A stretch of DNA of 64,000 nucleotides from Paeniglutamicibacter antarcticus (GTDB lineage: Bacteria; Actinomycetota; Actinomycetes; Actinomycetales; Micrococcaceae), in the NCBI RefSeq assembly GCF_900010755.1, contig NZ_CZJT01000150.1:62001-126000 (forward strand). The letters are read 5' to 3'. The notes beneath the pieces were generated by a model. It saw only the letters and a program-made list of their open reading frames with translations. It ran no database searches and had not been told where the DNA came from. The first letter of the stretch is position 1, and each line of letters opens with the position of its first letter. This document shows, in pieces, positions 1-8,158 of the stretch. The position numbers were made by a program, and so were the translations under genes.

Positions 1-696
1 GTCATGGGGTACGTGATGGTCGGCTCCGTGGAAACCAACAAGTCGGCCTCCCGCCTCGAGGACACCACCCCGATTGCCCGGTTGACCGAGGAGCCCCTGG
101 TCGTCGTGGTGCCGGCCTCCAGCCCGTACCAGAGCATCGATGACCTGGTCGCTGACATCAAGGCCAAGGGCAAGGGCGTTGCCGTCACCGGCGGTTCGGC
201 CGGCGGCGCGGACCACATCCTGATCGGGCAGATCCTCAAGGCCCAGGGCATCGGAGCCGATTCGCTCAACTACATCGGCTACTCCGGTGGCGGCGAATCA
301 CTCGCGGCCCTGCTGGGCAACAAGGTTCAGGCCGGCATTTCGGGTGTCGGCGAGTACGCCGAACAGGTCAAGGCCGGCAAGGTTCGTGCCCTTGCGGTCT
401 CCGGACCTGTCGAGGCACCGGCCCTCCCGGGCGTGAAGCCGCTGAAGGACCAGGGCATCGACGTGGTGCTGACCAACTGGCGCGGCGTCGTGGCCCCGGG
501 CTCGATCGACGAGGCCCAGACCAAGAAGCTGACCGAGCTCGTCACCGAGCTGAACAAGTCAGAGGCCTGGGCCAAGACCTTGAAGGACAACAACTGGGAC
601 AACGCGTTCCTGGCCGGCGAGGAATTCAAGACCTTCCTCACCGAGGACATCGCCAAGGTCAAGACCACGCTGACCGAGATCGGCCTGGTCAAGTAG
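1..696 (+). CDS. tctC: TctC-type tricarboxylate-binding protein, 5' truncated by window edge
   Basis: Periplasmic-type solute-binding protein of a tripartite tricarboxylate transporter. It captures a carboxylate outside the membrane and delivers it to TctA/TctB. The reading frame is open through base 1, so the signal peptide and N-terminal lobe lie outside the window; the ATG at 4 is internal. The visible 230 residues carry the family's glycine-rich stretch GGSAGGADHILIG and the later lobe ending in TEIGLVK. The stop is 2 bases before tctB, so this is the first visible gene of a tctC-tctB-tctA operon. The substrate (citrate or another carboxylate) cannot be read from sequence. Confidence 0.9.
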   Translation, partial: VMGYVMVGSVETNKSASRLEDTTPIARLTEEPLVVVVPASSPYQSIDDLVADIKAKGKGVAVTGGSAGGADHILIGQILKAQGIGADSLNYIGYSGGGESLAALLGNKVQAGISGVGEYAEQVKAGKVRALAVSGPVEAPALPGVKPLKDQGIDVVLTNWRGVVAPGSIDEAQTKKLTELVTELNKSEAWAKTLKDNNWDNAFLAGEEFKTFLTEDIAKVKTTLTEIGLVK

Positions 697-698
697 CC

Positions 699-1205
699 AT
701 GCAGGCCACGCAGAAGAACCTCGGAGAAGTTCTCTTTGCGTTGGTCTTCGTAGTACTGGGTGTAGCGGGAGTGATCTTCGCCGGAACCATCGAGGTTCCG
801 GACCTGGAGTTCGGCATGGGCCCACGGGCCTTCCCCTACATCGTGAGCACACTGCTGCTGGTCCTCGGAGCCGGCCTGGTTTACCAGGCGCTCCGGGGCC
901 GGCTCGGTGCTGCCGAGGACGGCGAAGACATTGACGCAGACGCCAGCACCGACTGGCTCACCATCGGCAAACTTGCCTTCTTCGTCATCATCCACATTGT
1001 GCTCATCGAACCCGCGGGCTGGCCGGTTGCCGCCGCGGCGTTGTTCATCGGCGCCGCCTGGGCACTGGGAGCCAAGCCATTCTGGCGCTCGGTGCTGATC
1101 GGCATCGTGCTGGCACTGGTGTTGCAGTACCTCTTTGGCGGGTTGCTTGGCGTTTCCCTCCCGCGCGGCCCGCTGCTGGAAGGCGTTGAATTCCTCAATG
1201 GATAA
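699..1205 (+). CDS. tctB: TctB-family small membrane subunit
   Basis: Small integral membrane subunit of the tripartite tricarboxylate transporter, 168 residues, the usual length for the family. About four hydrophobic segments are visible (roughly residues 8-28, 45-65, 88-120, 128-155). The central polar loop is acidic (GEDIDADAST). It starts 2 bases after tctC and overlaps tctA by 8 bases. Known role: an accessory subunit supporting the large channel TctA. Confidence 0.88.
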   Translation: MQATQKNLGEVLFALVFVVLGVAGVIFAGTIEVPDLEFGMGPRAFPYIVSTLLLVLGAGLVYQALRGRLGAAEDGEDIDADASTDWLTIGKLAFFVIIHIVLIEPAGWPVAAAALFIGAAWALGAKPFWRSVLIGIVLALVLQYLFGGLLGVSLPRGPLLEGVEFLNG

Positions 1206-2745
1206 CCTGAACATGCTCATGGAGGGCTTCGCCACCGCGGCGCAACCCATCTACCTGCTCTACGCGCTCTTCGGGGTGTTCATCGGCACCGCTGTCGGCG
1301 TGCTGCCGGGCATCGGCCCGGCCATGACCGTGGCACTGCTGATGCCCATCACCTATTCACTGGAACCAACCGCGGCGATGATCGTGTTTGCCGGCATCTA
1401 TTACGGCGGCATGTACGGCGGATCGACCACCTCGATCCTGCTGAACACCCCGGGGGAGTCCGCCTCCATCGTCACGGCGCTGGAGGGCAACAAGATGGCC
1501 AAGGCCGGGCGCGGGGCCGCGGCCCTGGCCACCGCCGCCATCGGCTCCTTCGTGGCCGGAACCATCGCCACGGTGCTGCTGACCTTCCTGGCCCCGGTGA
1601 TCGTGGACTTCGCAATCAACCTGGGACCCGTGGACTTCGTGGCCCTGATGGTCGTGGCGTTCCTGACCATCGGCGCGCTGCTGGGATCCTCGGTCCTGCG
1701 CGGCATGGCCTCGCTGGCGCTGGGCCTGTTCATCGGGCTCATCGGCGTGGATGACACCACCGCCCAGCAACGCTACACCTTCGGCTTTGCAGGATTCACC
1801 GACGGCATCGACGTGGTGCTGGTGGCTGTTGGCCTGTTCGCCGTGGGTGAGGCGCTCTACGTGGCCGCCCGCATGCGCAAGGGACCCATCGAGGTCATGG
1901 GCATGGGCACGTCTTCCGGCAACAGCGCCAAGTGGATGACCAAGGACGACTGGAAGCGCTCCTGGAAGCCGTGGCTGCGCGGCACGTTCATCGGCTTCCC
2001 GATCGGCACGGTTCCGGCCGGCGGGGCGGACGTCTCGACGTTCCTGTCCTACGCCGCCGAGCGGAAGCTGGCCAAGGGCGAGAACAAGAAGCAGTTCGGC
2101 CGCGGCGCCATCGAAGGTGTCGCCGGCCCGGAGGCCGCCAACAATGCGGCGGCCGCCGGCGTGCTGGTCCCGCTGCTGACCCTGGGCATCCCCACCACTG
2201 CAACCGCCGCGATGATGCTCACCGCCTTCCAGCGCTACCAGATCCAACCAGGTCCGCTGCTGATGGAAACCAACGGCGCGCTGGTCTGGGCACTGATCGC
2301 CAGCCTCTACATCGGCAACCTGATGCTGCTGGTGCTGAACCTGCCGCTGGTGGGACTCTGGGTGAAGATCCTGCAGATCCCGCGCCCCTACCTGTATGCC
2401 GGGATCCTGGTCTTCGGCGCACTGGGTGCGTACTCGCTGAACTTCGCCCTCATGGATGTCGGCATCCTGCTGGTCATCGGCGTGCTCGGCTTCTTCATGC
2501 GGCAATACGGTTACCCCGTGGCGCCCATGGTGGTGGCGATGATCCTTGGCCCGATGTTCGAGGTGCAGTTGCGCCGCGGCCTGCAGATCTCGCAGAACGA
2601 TGTCTCCGCCTTGGTCTCCACCCCGTTCACCTGGGTGGTCTACGGGGCCCTGGTCCTCATGTTCGCCGCTTCCTTCTTCATCAAGCGGGCACAGAAGAAG
2701 ATGGAAGCACTGCCTGTCGAGTCGATTGCCGAGGAAGCAAAATGA
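1198..2745 (+). CDS. tctA: TctA-family large transporter subunit
   Basis: Large membrane subunit of the tripartite tricarboxylate transporter, 515 residues and about 12 hydrophobic segments. Family motifs include the early GTAVGVLPGIGPAMTVALL, then YYGGMYGGSTTSILLNTPGE, and later VLVPLLTLGIPTTATAAMM. I chose the ATG at 1198 because it gives the normal N-terminus MDNLNMLMEG and overlaps tctB by only 8 bases; an in-frame upstream start at 1135 would add 21 unrelated residues. The stop overlaps the next start by ATGA. Energy coupling (proton or sodium) is family knowledge, not seen here. Confidence 0.92.
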   Translation: MDNLNMLMEGFATAAQPIYLLYALFGVFIGTAVGVLPGIGPAMTVALLMPITYSLEPTAAMIVFAGIYYGGMYGGSTTSILLNTPGESASIVTALEGNKMAKAGRGAAALATAAIGSFVAGTIATVLLTFLAPVIVDFAINLGPVDFVALMVVAFLTIGALLGSSVLRGMASLALGLFIGLIGVDDTTAQQRYTFGFAGFTDGIDVVLVAVGLFAVGEALYVAARMRKGPIEVMGMGTSSGNSAKWMTKDDWKRSWKPWLRGTFIGFPIGTVPAGGADVSTFLSYAAERKLAKGENKKQFGRGAIEGVAGPEAANNAAAAGVLVPLLTLGIPTTATAAMMLTAFQRYQIQPGPLLMETNGALVWALIASLYIGNLMLLVLNLPLVGLWVKILQIPRPYLYAGILVFGALGAYSLNFALMDVGILLVIGVLGFFMRQYGYPVAPMVVAMILGPMFEVQLRRGLQISQNDVSALVSTPFTWVVYGALVLMFAASFFIKRAQKKMEALPVESIAEEAK

Positions 2746-3155
2746 GCAACATGGAACCAAGCGGTGGCACCGTGGTGCTCGGGTACGTTCCCACCGCACT
2801 GGGTGAAGCGGCACTTGAGGCCGCCATCACCGAATGCCGACGCCGGGGGAGCAGGCTGCTGGTCATCAATTCGACCCGCGCGGACCGGACGGTGGACCCG
2901 AACTACGCGTTCACCGACGACGTGGAGCTGTTGCACGCAACGCTGGGCGAAAGCGGCATCGAACACGAAGTCCGGCAGTTCACCTCGACCATGCTGGCCT
3001 CCGATGATGTGATTGCAGCGGCCGAGGAAACCGGCGCCGAACTGATTGTCATCGGGGTGCGCAAGCGCTCGCCGGTGGGCAAGATGCTCATGGGATCCGA
3101 TTCCCAACGGATCCTGCTGCAAGCCGATTGCAACGTCTTGGCCGTCAAGGCCTGA
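2742..3155 (+). CDS. Universal stress protein (UspA family)
   Basis: Single-domain UspA-fold protein of 137 residues. The C-terminal ATP-binding signature is recognisable in GVRKRSPVGKMLMGSDSQRI, matching the G-2X-G-9X-G-(S/T) pattern. The start overlaps the tctA stop by ATGA, so it is translationally coupled to the transporter. That coupling suggests a regulatory or energy-sensing link to tricarboxylate uptake, as for Usp proteins fused or joined to other transporters; this is inference. An inverted-repeat terminator follows. Confidence 0.88.
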   Translation: MSNMEPSGGTVVLGYVPTALGEAALEAAITECRRRGSRLLVINSTRADRTVDPNYAFTDDVELLHATLGESGIEHEVRQFTSTMLASDDVIAAAEETGAELIVIGVRKRSPVGKMLMGSDSQRILLQADCNVLAVKA

Positions 3156-3170
3156 TTCGTTGCCGGCTAC

Positions 3171-3220
3171 ACATGCCAAAGGTTCCCGACTGCTTGCGCG
3201 GTCGGGAACCTTTGGCGTGT
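3171..3220. terminator. Bidirectional hairpin between converging operons
   Basis: A 20-base inverted repeat (3171-3190 with 3201-3220, one G-T pair) encloses a 10-base loop. It lies between the + strand usp gene and the - strand arsenic operon. Neither side has a strong T-run. Confidence 0.7.
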
Positions 3221-3251
3221 GTGGGTGTGGGTTTCCTGCTTGGTTTTCTGG

Positions 3252-4718
3252 TTAGTTTTTCTGCTCGGTGAGCAGCTCGGTGTATCCGTGCAGGGTACCC
3301 GTGGCAAAACCAAGGGTGACTGGTTCCGGGGTCCCGCAACACGAGGCAGGCTCAGCTGATTCTGCGGCTTCAACGGCTTCAGTGCCGCAGCTGCTGGCGG
3401 CTTCGCCGGGGGTGTCGCAGGAATTGCCGAGGTCCGTGGAACACACTCCGGTTTCGGGGAGCTCCAGCTCAACACGGTCGGCAGCAGCCCGGTCCCCGGA
3501 CAGCGCTGCCGCGATGGAGCGGACCTGTTCGTAGCCGGTGGCCATCAGGAACGTCGGGGCGCGGCCGTAGCTCTTCATTCCCACGATGTAGTAGCCGGGT
3601 TCCGGGTGGGCCAGTTCGCGTTCGCCGTGGGCGCTCACGGTGCCGCAGCTGTGCAGCGCCGGATCAATGAGCGGGCCGAGCGCGCGCGGTGCCTCCACGA
3701 TCTGGTCAAGATCCAAGCGGAGTTCGGACAGCGGCCGCAGGTCGGGGCGGAATCCGGTGGCCGGAACAATCAGGTCGGCATCCAGCCTGCGCCCGTCTGC
3801 GAGGTTGACAGTCAGTCCTTCCCCTGCCGCCACCGAAGCGTCCAGGGAGGTGACCGAAAGATTTTCCAGCAGGGTGATCTCGCCGTTTTCAACCAGCGTG
3901 CGCAACGTGGTGCCCAATGCTCCACGTGCGGGAAGCTCGTCCGCGTTGCCGCCGCCGTAGATCCGCAGGGGGTTGGCGGTTCCGCGCAGCCCCCAGAGGA
4001 TGGTGGTTTCCGGGTGCTGTCGGCGCAACCGCCCCAAGCTGATCAAGGTGTTTGCCGCCGAATGCCCAGCGCCCAGGACCAGGATGGTTTTCCCGGTGAA
4101 CGCCTCGCGATCGGCACCCAACGGATCGGGCAGTGGCGAGGTGATTAACCCTGCGGAGCGGGCCTGAGCCTCGCCGATGGCTTCGATGCCCGAGCGTCCC
4201 ACAGGATTGGCGTTGCCCCAGGTCCCGGACGCGTCGATGACCGCCCTGGCCAGCAGGTCCACCGTGCCGTCGGCGGTTTCGGTGCGCACCAAAAAGAGCG
4301 ATTCCGCCCGGTCCTGGGTGCGGGTCTTGTCCACGCCGTTGCCGGTGGACTGGATGCGGGTGACCTTGGTGACCCGGTGGCCGTAGCTGATCTTCGGTGC
4401 CAGCGCCGGGTGGGCGGCCAGTGGTTCCAAATATTCGGTGACCAGCTCCGCGCCGGAGGGCAGCCGGGTTTCCCGCGGTGCTTCCCAACCGCCGGCATAG
4501 TGCTCGCTGGGTGTTTCCAGGAGCCGGCGGGCGGCGGCATCGATGTTGTAGCGCCAGGTGGAAAAGAGTTTGATGTGGCCCCACGCGTTGATGGCGGAAC
4601 CCGCGCCGGGGCCGGCTTCAAGCACACGGAAATCCTGGTTGCGTTCGCTCAGCTGTGCCGCGGCGGCCAGGCCAATGGGACCGGCACCGATGATGATGAC
4701 CGGGTGACTCTGGTTCAT
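3252..4718 (-). CDS. FAD-dependent oxidoreductase of arsenic operon (ArsO-like) with Cys-rich tail
   Basis: Flavoprotein of 488 residues. N-terminal FAD-binding Rossmann motif GAGPIGLAAAAQ (about 12-23) and a second dinucleotide motif GAGHSAANTL (about 217-226) give the layout of flavin monooxygenase and thioredoxin-reductase-like enzymes. The last 90 residues are unusual: they hold SCDT, SSCGT and SCCGT cysteine clusters. It is the third gene of acr3-arsC-flavoprotein, 33 bases after arsC, with AGGAC before its ATG. Flavoproteins in this position are known in actinobacterial arsenic operons (ArsO-like). The exact reaction (trivalent arsenical oxidation or thiol redox) is inference. Confidence 0.8.
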   Translation of the reverse strand: MNQSHPVIIIGAGPIGLAAAAQLSERNQDFRVLEAGPGAGSAINAWGHIKLFSTWRYNIDAAARRLLETPSEHYAGGWEAPRETRLPSGAELVTEYLEPLAAHPALAPKISYGHRVTKVTRIQSTGNGVDKTRTQDRAESLFLVRTETADGTVDLLARAVIDASGTWGNANPVGRSGIEAIGEAQARSAGLITSPLPDPLGADREAFTGKTILVLGAGHSAANTLISLGRLRRQHPETTILWGLRGTANPLRIYGGGNADELPARGALGTTLRTLVENGEITLLENLSVTSLDASVAAGEGLTVNLADGRRLDADLIVPATGFRPDLRPLSELRLDLDQIVEAPRALGPLIDPALHSCGTVSAHGERELAHPEPGYYIVGMKSYGRAPTFLMATGYEQVRSIAAALSGDRAAADRVELELPETGVCSTDLGNSCDTPGEAASSCGTEAVEAAESAEPASCCGTPEPVTLGFATGTLHGYTELLTEQKN

Positions 4719-4751
4719 GTGCTTGTCCTAATCTCGGTGGCTTGAAGTTTT

Positions 4752-5171
4752 TTAGCGGTTGGCTGGAAAGAGTTCGGAGATGAGCAGCTCAACGCGGCGG
4801 CGGATTTCGTCCCGGATCGGGCGCACCGCTTCAACGCCTTGGCCCGCCGGATCCTCGAGCGTCCAGTCTTCATAGCGCTTGCCGGGGAATATCGGGCAGG
4901 TGTCCCCGCATCCCATGGTGATGACCACGTCGGATTCCTTGATAGCCTCGGTGGTCAGGATCTTGGGAAGCTCCGCTGACATGTCGATGCCGGCTTCCTT
5001 CATGGCAGCCACTGCCGCGGGGTTCACTGAGTCGGCGGGGGCGGAGCCTGCGGAGCGGACCTCAACTTGGCCGGCCGAAAGGTTTCTCAGGTAGGCGGCG
5101 GCCATTTGCGAGCGTCCGGCGTTGTGGACACAGACGAACAGGACGGAGGGCTTGGTGGCGGGGGTTTTCAT
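4752..5171 (-). CDS. arsC: Arsenate reductase, LMW-phosphatase fold
   Basis: Cytoplasmic arsenate reductase of 139 residues, reducing As(V) to As(III) for export by Acr3. The phosphatase P-loop C14-V-H-N-A-G-R20-S is intact. The family segment TMGCGDTCP and acid-loop region YEDWTLEDPAG follow, typical of thiol-coupled ArsC enzymes. I chose the ATG at 5171, which overlaps the acr3 stop by ATGA; an upstream GTG at 5219 would add 16 residues that overlap acr3. Thioredoxin or mycothiol as electron donor is family knowledge. Confidence 0.92.
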   Translation of the reverse strand: MKTPATKPSVLFVCVHNAGRSQMAAAYLRNLSAGQVEVRSAGSAPADSVNPAAVAAMKEAGIDMSAELPKILTTEAIKESDVVITMGCGDTCPIFPGKRYEDWTLEDPAGQGVEAVRPIRDEIRRRVELLISELFPANR

Positions 5172-6259
5172 GCTGTGACTTTCTGCTGGGTGTGAGAGGT
5201 GAAGAATTTGCGGGACCACAGGGCTACATAGACCAGGGCCACCAAGACCGGAACTTCAATCAGGGGCCCGACGACACCGGCCAGTGCCTGGCCGCTGGTC
5301 ACCCCGAAGGTGGCGATGGCAACAGCAATGGCCAATTCAAAGTTGTTTCCTGCGGCGGTGAAGGCCAGTGTGGTGGTGCGTTCGTAGCCCATGCCCAGGG
5401 TCCGGCCAATCAACATGCCTGCGGCAAAGACCACCAGGAAGTAGATAAGCAACGGCAACGCGATGCGTGCAACATCAAGCGGCTTGGCAATGATGGCATC
5501 GCCTTGCAGGGCGAAAAGAACGACGATGGTGAACAGCAATCCGTAGAGGGCCCAAGGACCGATCTTGGGCAGGAACTTGTTTTCGTACCAGTCGCGTCCC
5601 TTGGCCTTTTCGCCCAGGGTCCGGGTCAGGAACCCCGCGACCAGCGGGATGCCAAGAAACACGAGCACCGAGAGCGTGATGGACCAGATAGAGAACCCTG
5701 CACTGGTGGTCGGCAGGCCAAGCCAGCCCGGCAGCACCTGGAGGTAGAACCAGCCAAGCGCGCCGAAGGCGAAGACCTGGAATACCGAGTTGATGGCCAC
5801 CAGGACGGCAGCAGCCTCCCGGTCCCCGCAGGCCAGGTCATTCCAAATGAAGACCATGGCGATGCATCGGGCCAGTCCGACGATGATGAGCCCGGTGCGG
5901 TATTCGGGTAGGTCCGCCAGGAAAATCCAGGCCAGCGCGAACATAAATGCCGGAGCCAGTAGCCAATTGATCACCAGGGAGGTGATCATCAGCTTCTTAT
6001 CCCCGAGGATCCGCCCGGTTTCGTTGTAGCGGACCTTGGCCAGTACCGGATACATCATCACCAGAAGGCCCACCGCAATGGGCAGGGAAACCCCTGCGAC
6101 CTTGAAGGAATCCAGCGTCTGGCCCAGCCCGGGGATGAGTCGTCCCAGCCCCAGTCCAAGGGCCATTGCGGCAAGGATCCACACCGCGAGATAACGATCG
6201 AGTGTGGATAGCTTTGCGGTGAGGTGCCCGGTGTGTGCGGGGGTCGGTGGTGCTGTCAC
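5168..6259 (-). CDS. acr3: Arsenite efflux permease, ACR3 family
   Basis: Inner-membrane arsenite carrier of 363 residues with about ten hydrophobic helices. The conserved ACR3 cysteine lies in VGLARCIAMVFIWNDLACGD, and the conserved glutamate lies in AGNNFELAIAVA. It exports the As(III) made by ArsC. It is the first gene of the leftward operon and is transcribed divergently from arsR across a short AT-rich control region. A second cysteine next to the conserved one (LACGD) is also typical. Confidence 0.93.
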   Translation of the reverse strand: MTAPPTPAHTGHLTAKLSTLDRYLAVWILAAMALGLGLGRLIPGLGQTLDSFKVAGVSLPIAVGLLVMMYPVLAKVRYNETGRILGDKKLMITSLVINWLLAPAFMFALAWIFLADLPEYRTGLIIVGLARCIAMVFIWNDLACGDREAAAVLVAINSVFQVFAFGALGWFYLQVLPGWLGLPTTSAGFSIWSITLSVLVFLGIPLVAGFLTRTLGEKAKGRDWYENKFLPKIGPWALYGLLFTIVVLFALQGDAIIAKPLDVARIALPLLIYFLVVFAAGMLIGRTLGMGYERTTTLAFTAAGNNFELAIAVAIATFGVTSGQALAGVVGPLIEVPVLVALVYVALWSRKFFTSHTQQKVTA

Positions 6260-6375
6260 GGCAAATGTTCTCCCAAACTAGATATCGACGAACCTCGATG
6301 TCTCGAGTATGGTTTGATATATCGATGGTTGTCAATCTCCCGACCGGGGAGTCGAATGAAAGCGAGGGAAGGCAG
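6260..6375. promoter_or_regulatory. acr3/arsR divergent control region with ArsR-like operator repeats
   Basis: The region between acr3 and arsR has locally low GC. The heptamer ATATCGA occurs twice (6282-6288 and 6319-6325), and the half-sites TCGATG/CTCGAG lie between and next to the copies. Self-repression by ArsR binding here is the expected arrangement. The exact operator is inferred, not proven. Confidence 0.5.
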
Positions 6376-6762
6376 ATGCCTGCACCTGTTGCCGCCGAAC
6401 CAATCGAGCACACCTCCGCGGTTCCCCTCGAGAAACCGGATGCACTGTGTTGTGCTCCCGCACCGGGACAAGGTTCTTTGCTTGCCGCCGAGGCCGAAAC
6501 CCTCGCCCTTCGATTCAAGGCCCTGGCCGATCCCAACCGTTTGCGCATCCTCTCCATCGTCTCCTCCAGCCCCGAAGCCGAAACCTGCGTTTGCGACCTA
6601 TCGGAACCGCTGAACCTCGGCCAGCCCACGGTCTCGCATCACCTGAAAATCTTGGTGGACGCCGGCCTGCTCAACCGCGACAAGCGGGGAGTCTGGGCCT
6701 ACTACTCACTGGTTCCAGGTGCCTTGGATACCCTGGCTGCCACCATGGCCCCGCGGGTCTAA
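6376..6762 (+). CDS. arsR: ArsR/SmtB-family arsenical-responsive repressor
   Basis: Winged-helix metalloregulator of 128 residues. It carries the arsenite-binding motif CVCDL at the recognition-helix region, followed by the HTH LGQPTVSHHLKIL. An additional vicinal pair (ALCCAP) sits near the N-terminus. The ATG at 6376 follows GGGAAGG; in-frame starts further upstream would add residues encoded by the operator region. It should repress the divergent acr3-arsC-flavoprotein operon and itself until As(III) binds. It could sense antimonite too. Confidence 0.9.
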   Translation: MPAPVAAEPIEHTSAVPLEKPDALCCAPAPGQGSLLAAEAETLALRFKALADPNRLRILSIVSSSPEAETCVCDLSEPLNLGQPTVSHHLKILVDAGLLNRDKRGVWAYYSLVPGALDTLAATMAPRV

Positions 6763-6931
6763 ACCGGATCCGAACCACCTGCCGGACCACCTACCGGGGG
6801 GTCACGCCCACGAATAGCGGTGAACCTCCGACCTCTCAGTCGTTGCGCCAAACACGGCTCTCAACTGGCTTTTAGTGTTTCTGGCGGGTTCTTCATTGGG
6901 TTGACACAGTTTGAACGACCATAATGGTCAA

Positions 6932-8158
6932 GTGAATACCGTGCAGCCTTCCACTCCCTTTGTTCCACCGGTCCCCGGAAGCATCCGGCGCATTACGCTC
7001 ATTGGATCCACCGGGTCCATTGGCACCCAAGCCCTTGAGGTCATTTCCGGGGCGCCCGGCCGTTTTGCCGTCGCCGCAATTTCCGGCGGATACAACCTGC
7101 AATTACTGGCCCGGCAGGCGGTTTCCACCGGCGCCCCCGCGGTAGGCACTGCAAACCCGAACCTTGACGAGCTGGCGGCCGCAATCTCAGCCGCCGCCGA
7201 AACCCTGGGGGTTGTTGGCTATGCACCTGTGTTGTTTGCGGGCCCCGATGCAGCCGCCCGGATCGCCGGGTTCCCGGATGCGGACGTGGTGCTCAACGGC
7301 ATCACGGGATCCATTGGCCTGGCGCCGACCCTCGCGGCCCTGAACGCGGGACACCTGCTGGCACTTGCCAACAAGGAATCGCTGATTGTCGGTGGCCAGC
7401 TGGTCAAGGAATTGGCTGCCCCCGGACAGCTGGTTCCCGTGGATTCCGAGCACTCGGCGCTAGCCCAGGCACTGCGTTCGGGCACCCCGGAGGAGGTGCA
7501 CAAGCTCATCGTCACAGCGTCCGGCGGCCCCTTCCGCGGCTGGAGCCGCGAAGCATTGCGAGATGTCACCCCCGCCCAGGCGCTGGCCCACCCCACCTGG
7601 GCCATGGGCAAGGTCATCACCACCAACTCGGCGACCATGGTCAACAAGGCACTCGAAGTCATCGAGGCCCACCTGCTTTTCGACGTTCCGCTGGAGCGCA
7701 TCGAGGCCGTGGTGCACCCGCAGTCGATGGTGCATTCGATGGTCGAGTTCATCGACGGATCCACCATCGCCCAGGCCTCGCCGCCGGATATGGCGCTGCC
7801 CATCGCCCTGGGCATCGGTTGGCCGCACCGGGTCCCCGGAGCCGCGCGTCCCTGTGACTTCTCCGCCGCGCAAGCCTGGACCTTTGAACCACTGGATGTA
7901 GAAGCGTTCCCGGCCATTGAATTGGCCAAGGCAGCCGCCGCGGCCTCGCCAACCCACATGGCAGTCTTCAACGCAGTCAACGAGGAAGCCGTCGAAGCCT
8001 TCCACGCGGGGGCCATCCGCTTTACCGACATCGTTGAAACCGTCGAGGCAATCCTTGACACCTATACCCCGGAATCCGGCACGCTGACCCTGGACTCGGT
8101 GCTTGGCGCCGAAACCTGGGCACGGAATGCCGCTGCCAAGCGTTTGGAAGCACTGTGA
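6932..8158 (+). CDS. dxr: 1-deoxy-D-xylulose 5-phosphate reductoisomerase
   Basis: Second enzyme of the MEP isoprenoid pathway; converts DXP to MEP with NADPH and a divalent metal, in the cytoplasm. Visible motifs: NADPH loop GSTGSIGTQAL, LANKESL, metal/substrate DSEHSA, TASGGPFRG, and the catalytic loop region PTWAMGKVITTNSATM. The start is uncertain. TTG 6911, GTG 6932 and GTG 6941 are in frame and none has a clear Shine-Dalgarno sequence. I prefer GTG 6932 because a CATAAT hexamer ends 6 bases upstream, as for a leaderless message. The stop overlaps the next gene by GTGA. Confidence 0.93.
   Translation: MNTVQPSTPFVPPVPGSIRRITLIGSTGSIGTQALEVISGAPGRFAVAAISGGYNLQLLARQAVSTGAPAVGTANPNLDELAAAISAAAETLGVVGYAPVLFAGPDAAARIAGFPDADVVLNGITGSIGLAPTLAALNAGHLLALANKESLIVGGQLVKELAAPGQLVPVDSEHSALAQALRSGTPEEVHKLIVTASGGPFRGWSREALRDVTPAQALAHPTWAMGKVITTNSATMVNKALEVIEAHLLFDVPLERIEAVVHPQSMVHSMVEFIDGSTIAQASPPDMALPIALGIGWPHRVPGAARPCDFSAAQAWTFEPLDVEAFPAIELAKAAAAASPTHMAVFNAVNEEAVEAFHAGAIRFTDIVETVEAILDTYTPESGTLTLDSVLGAETWARNAAAKRLEAL

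Noticed and set aside
1357..2814. A 485-codon open frame antisense to tctA
   Set aside because: His/Gln/Arg-rich shadow of tctA; no motif.
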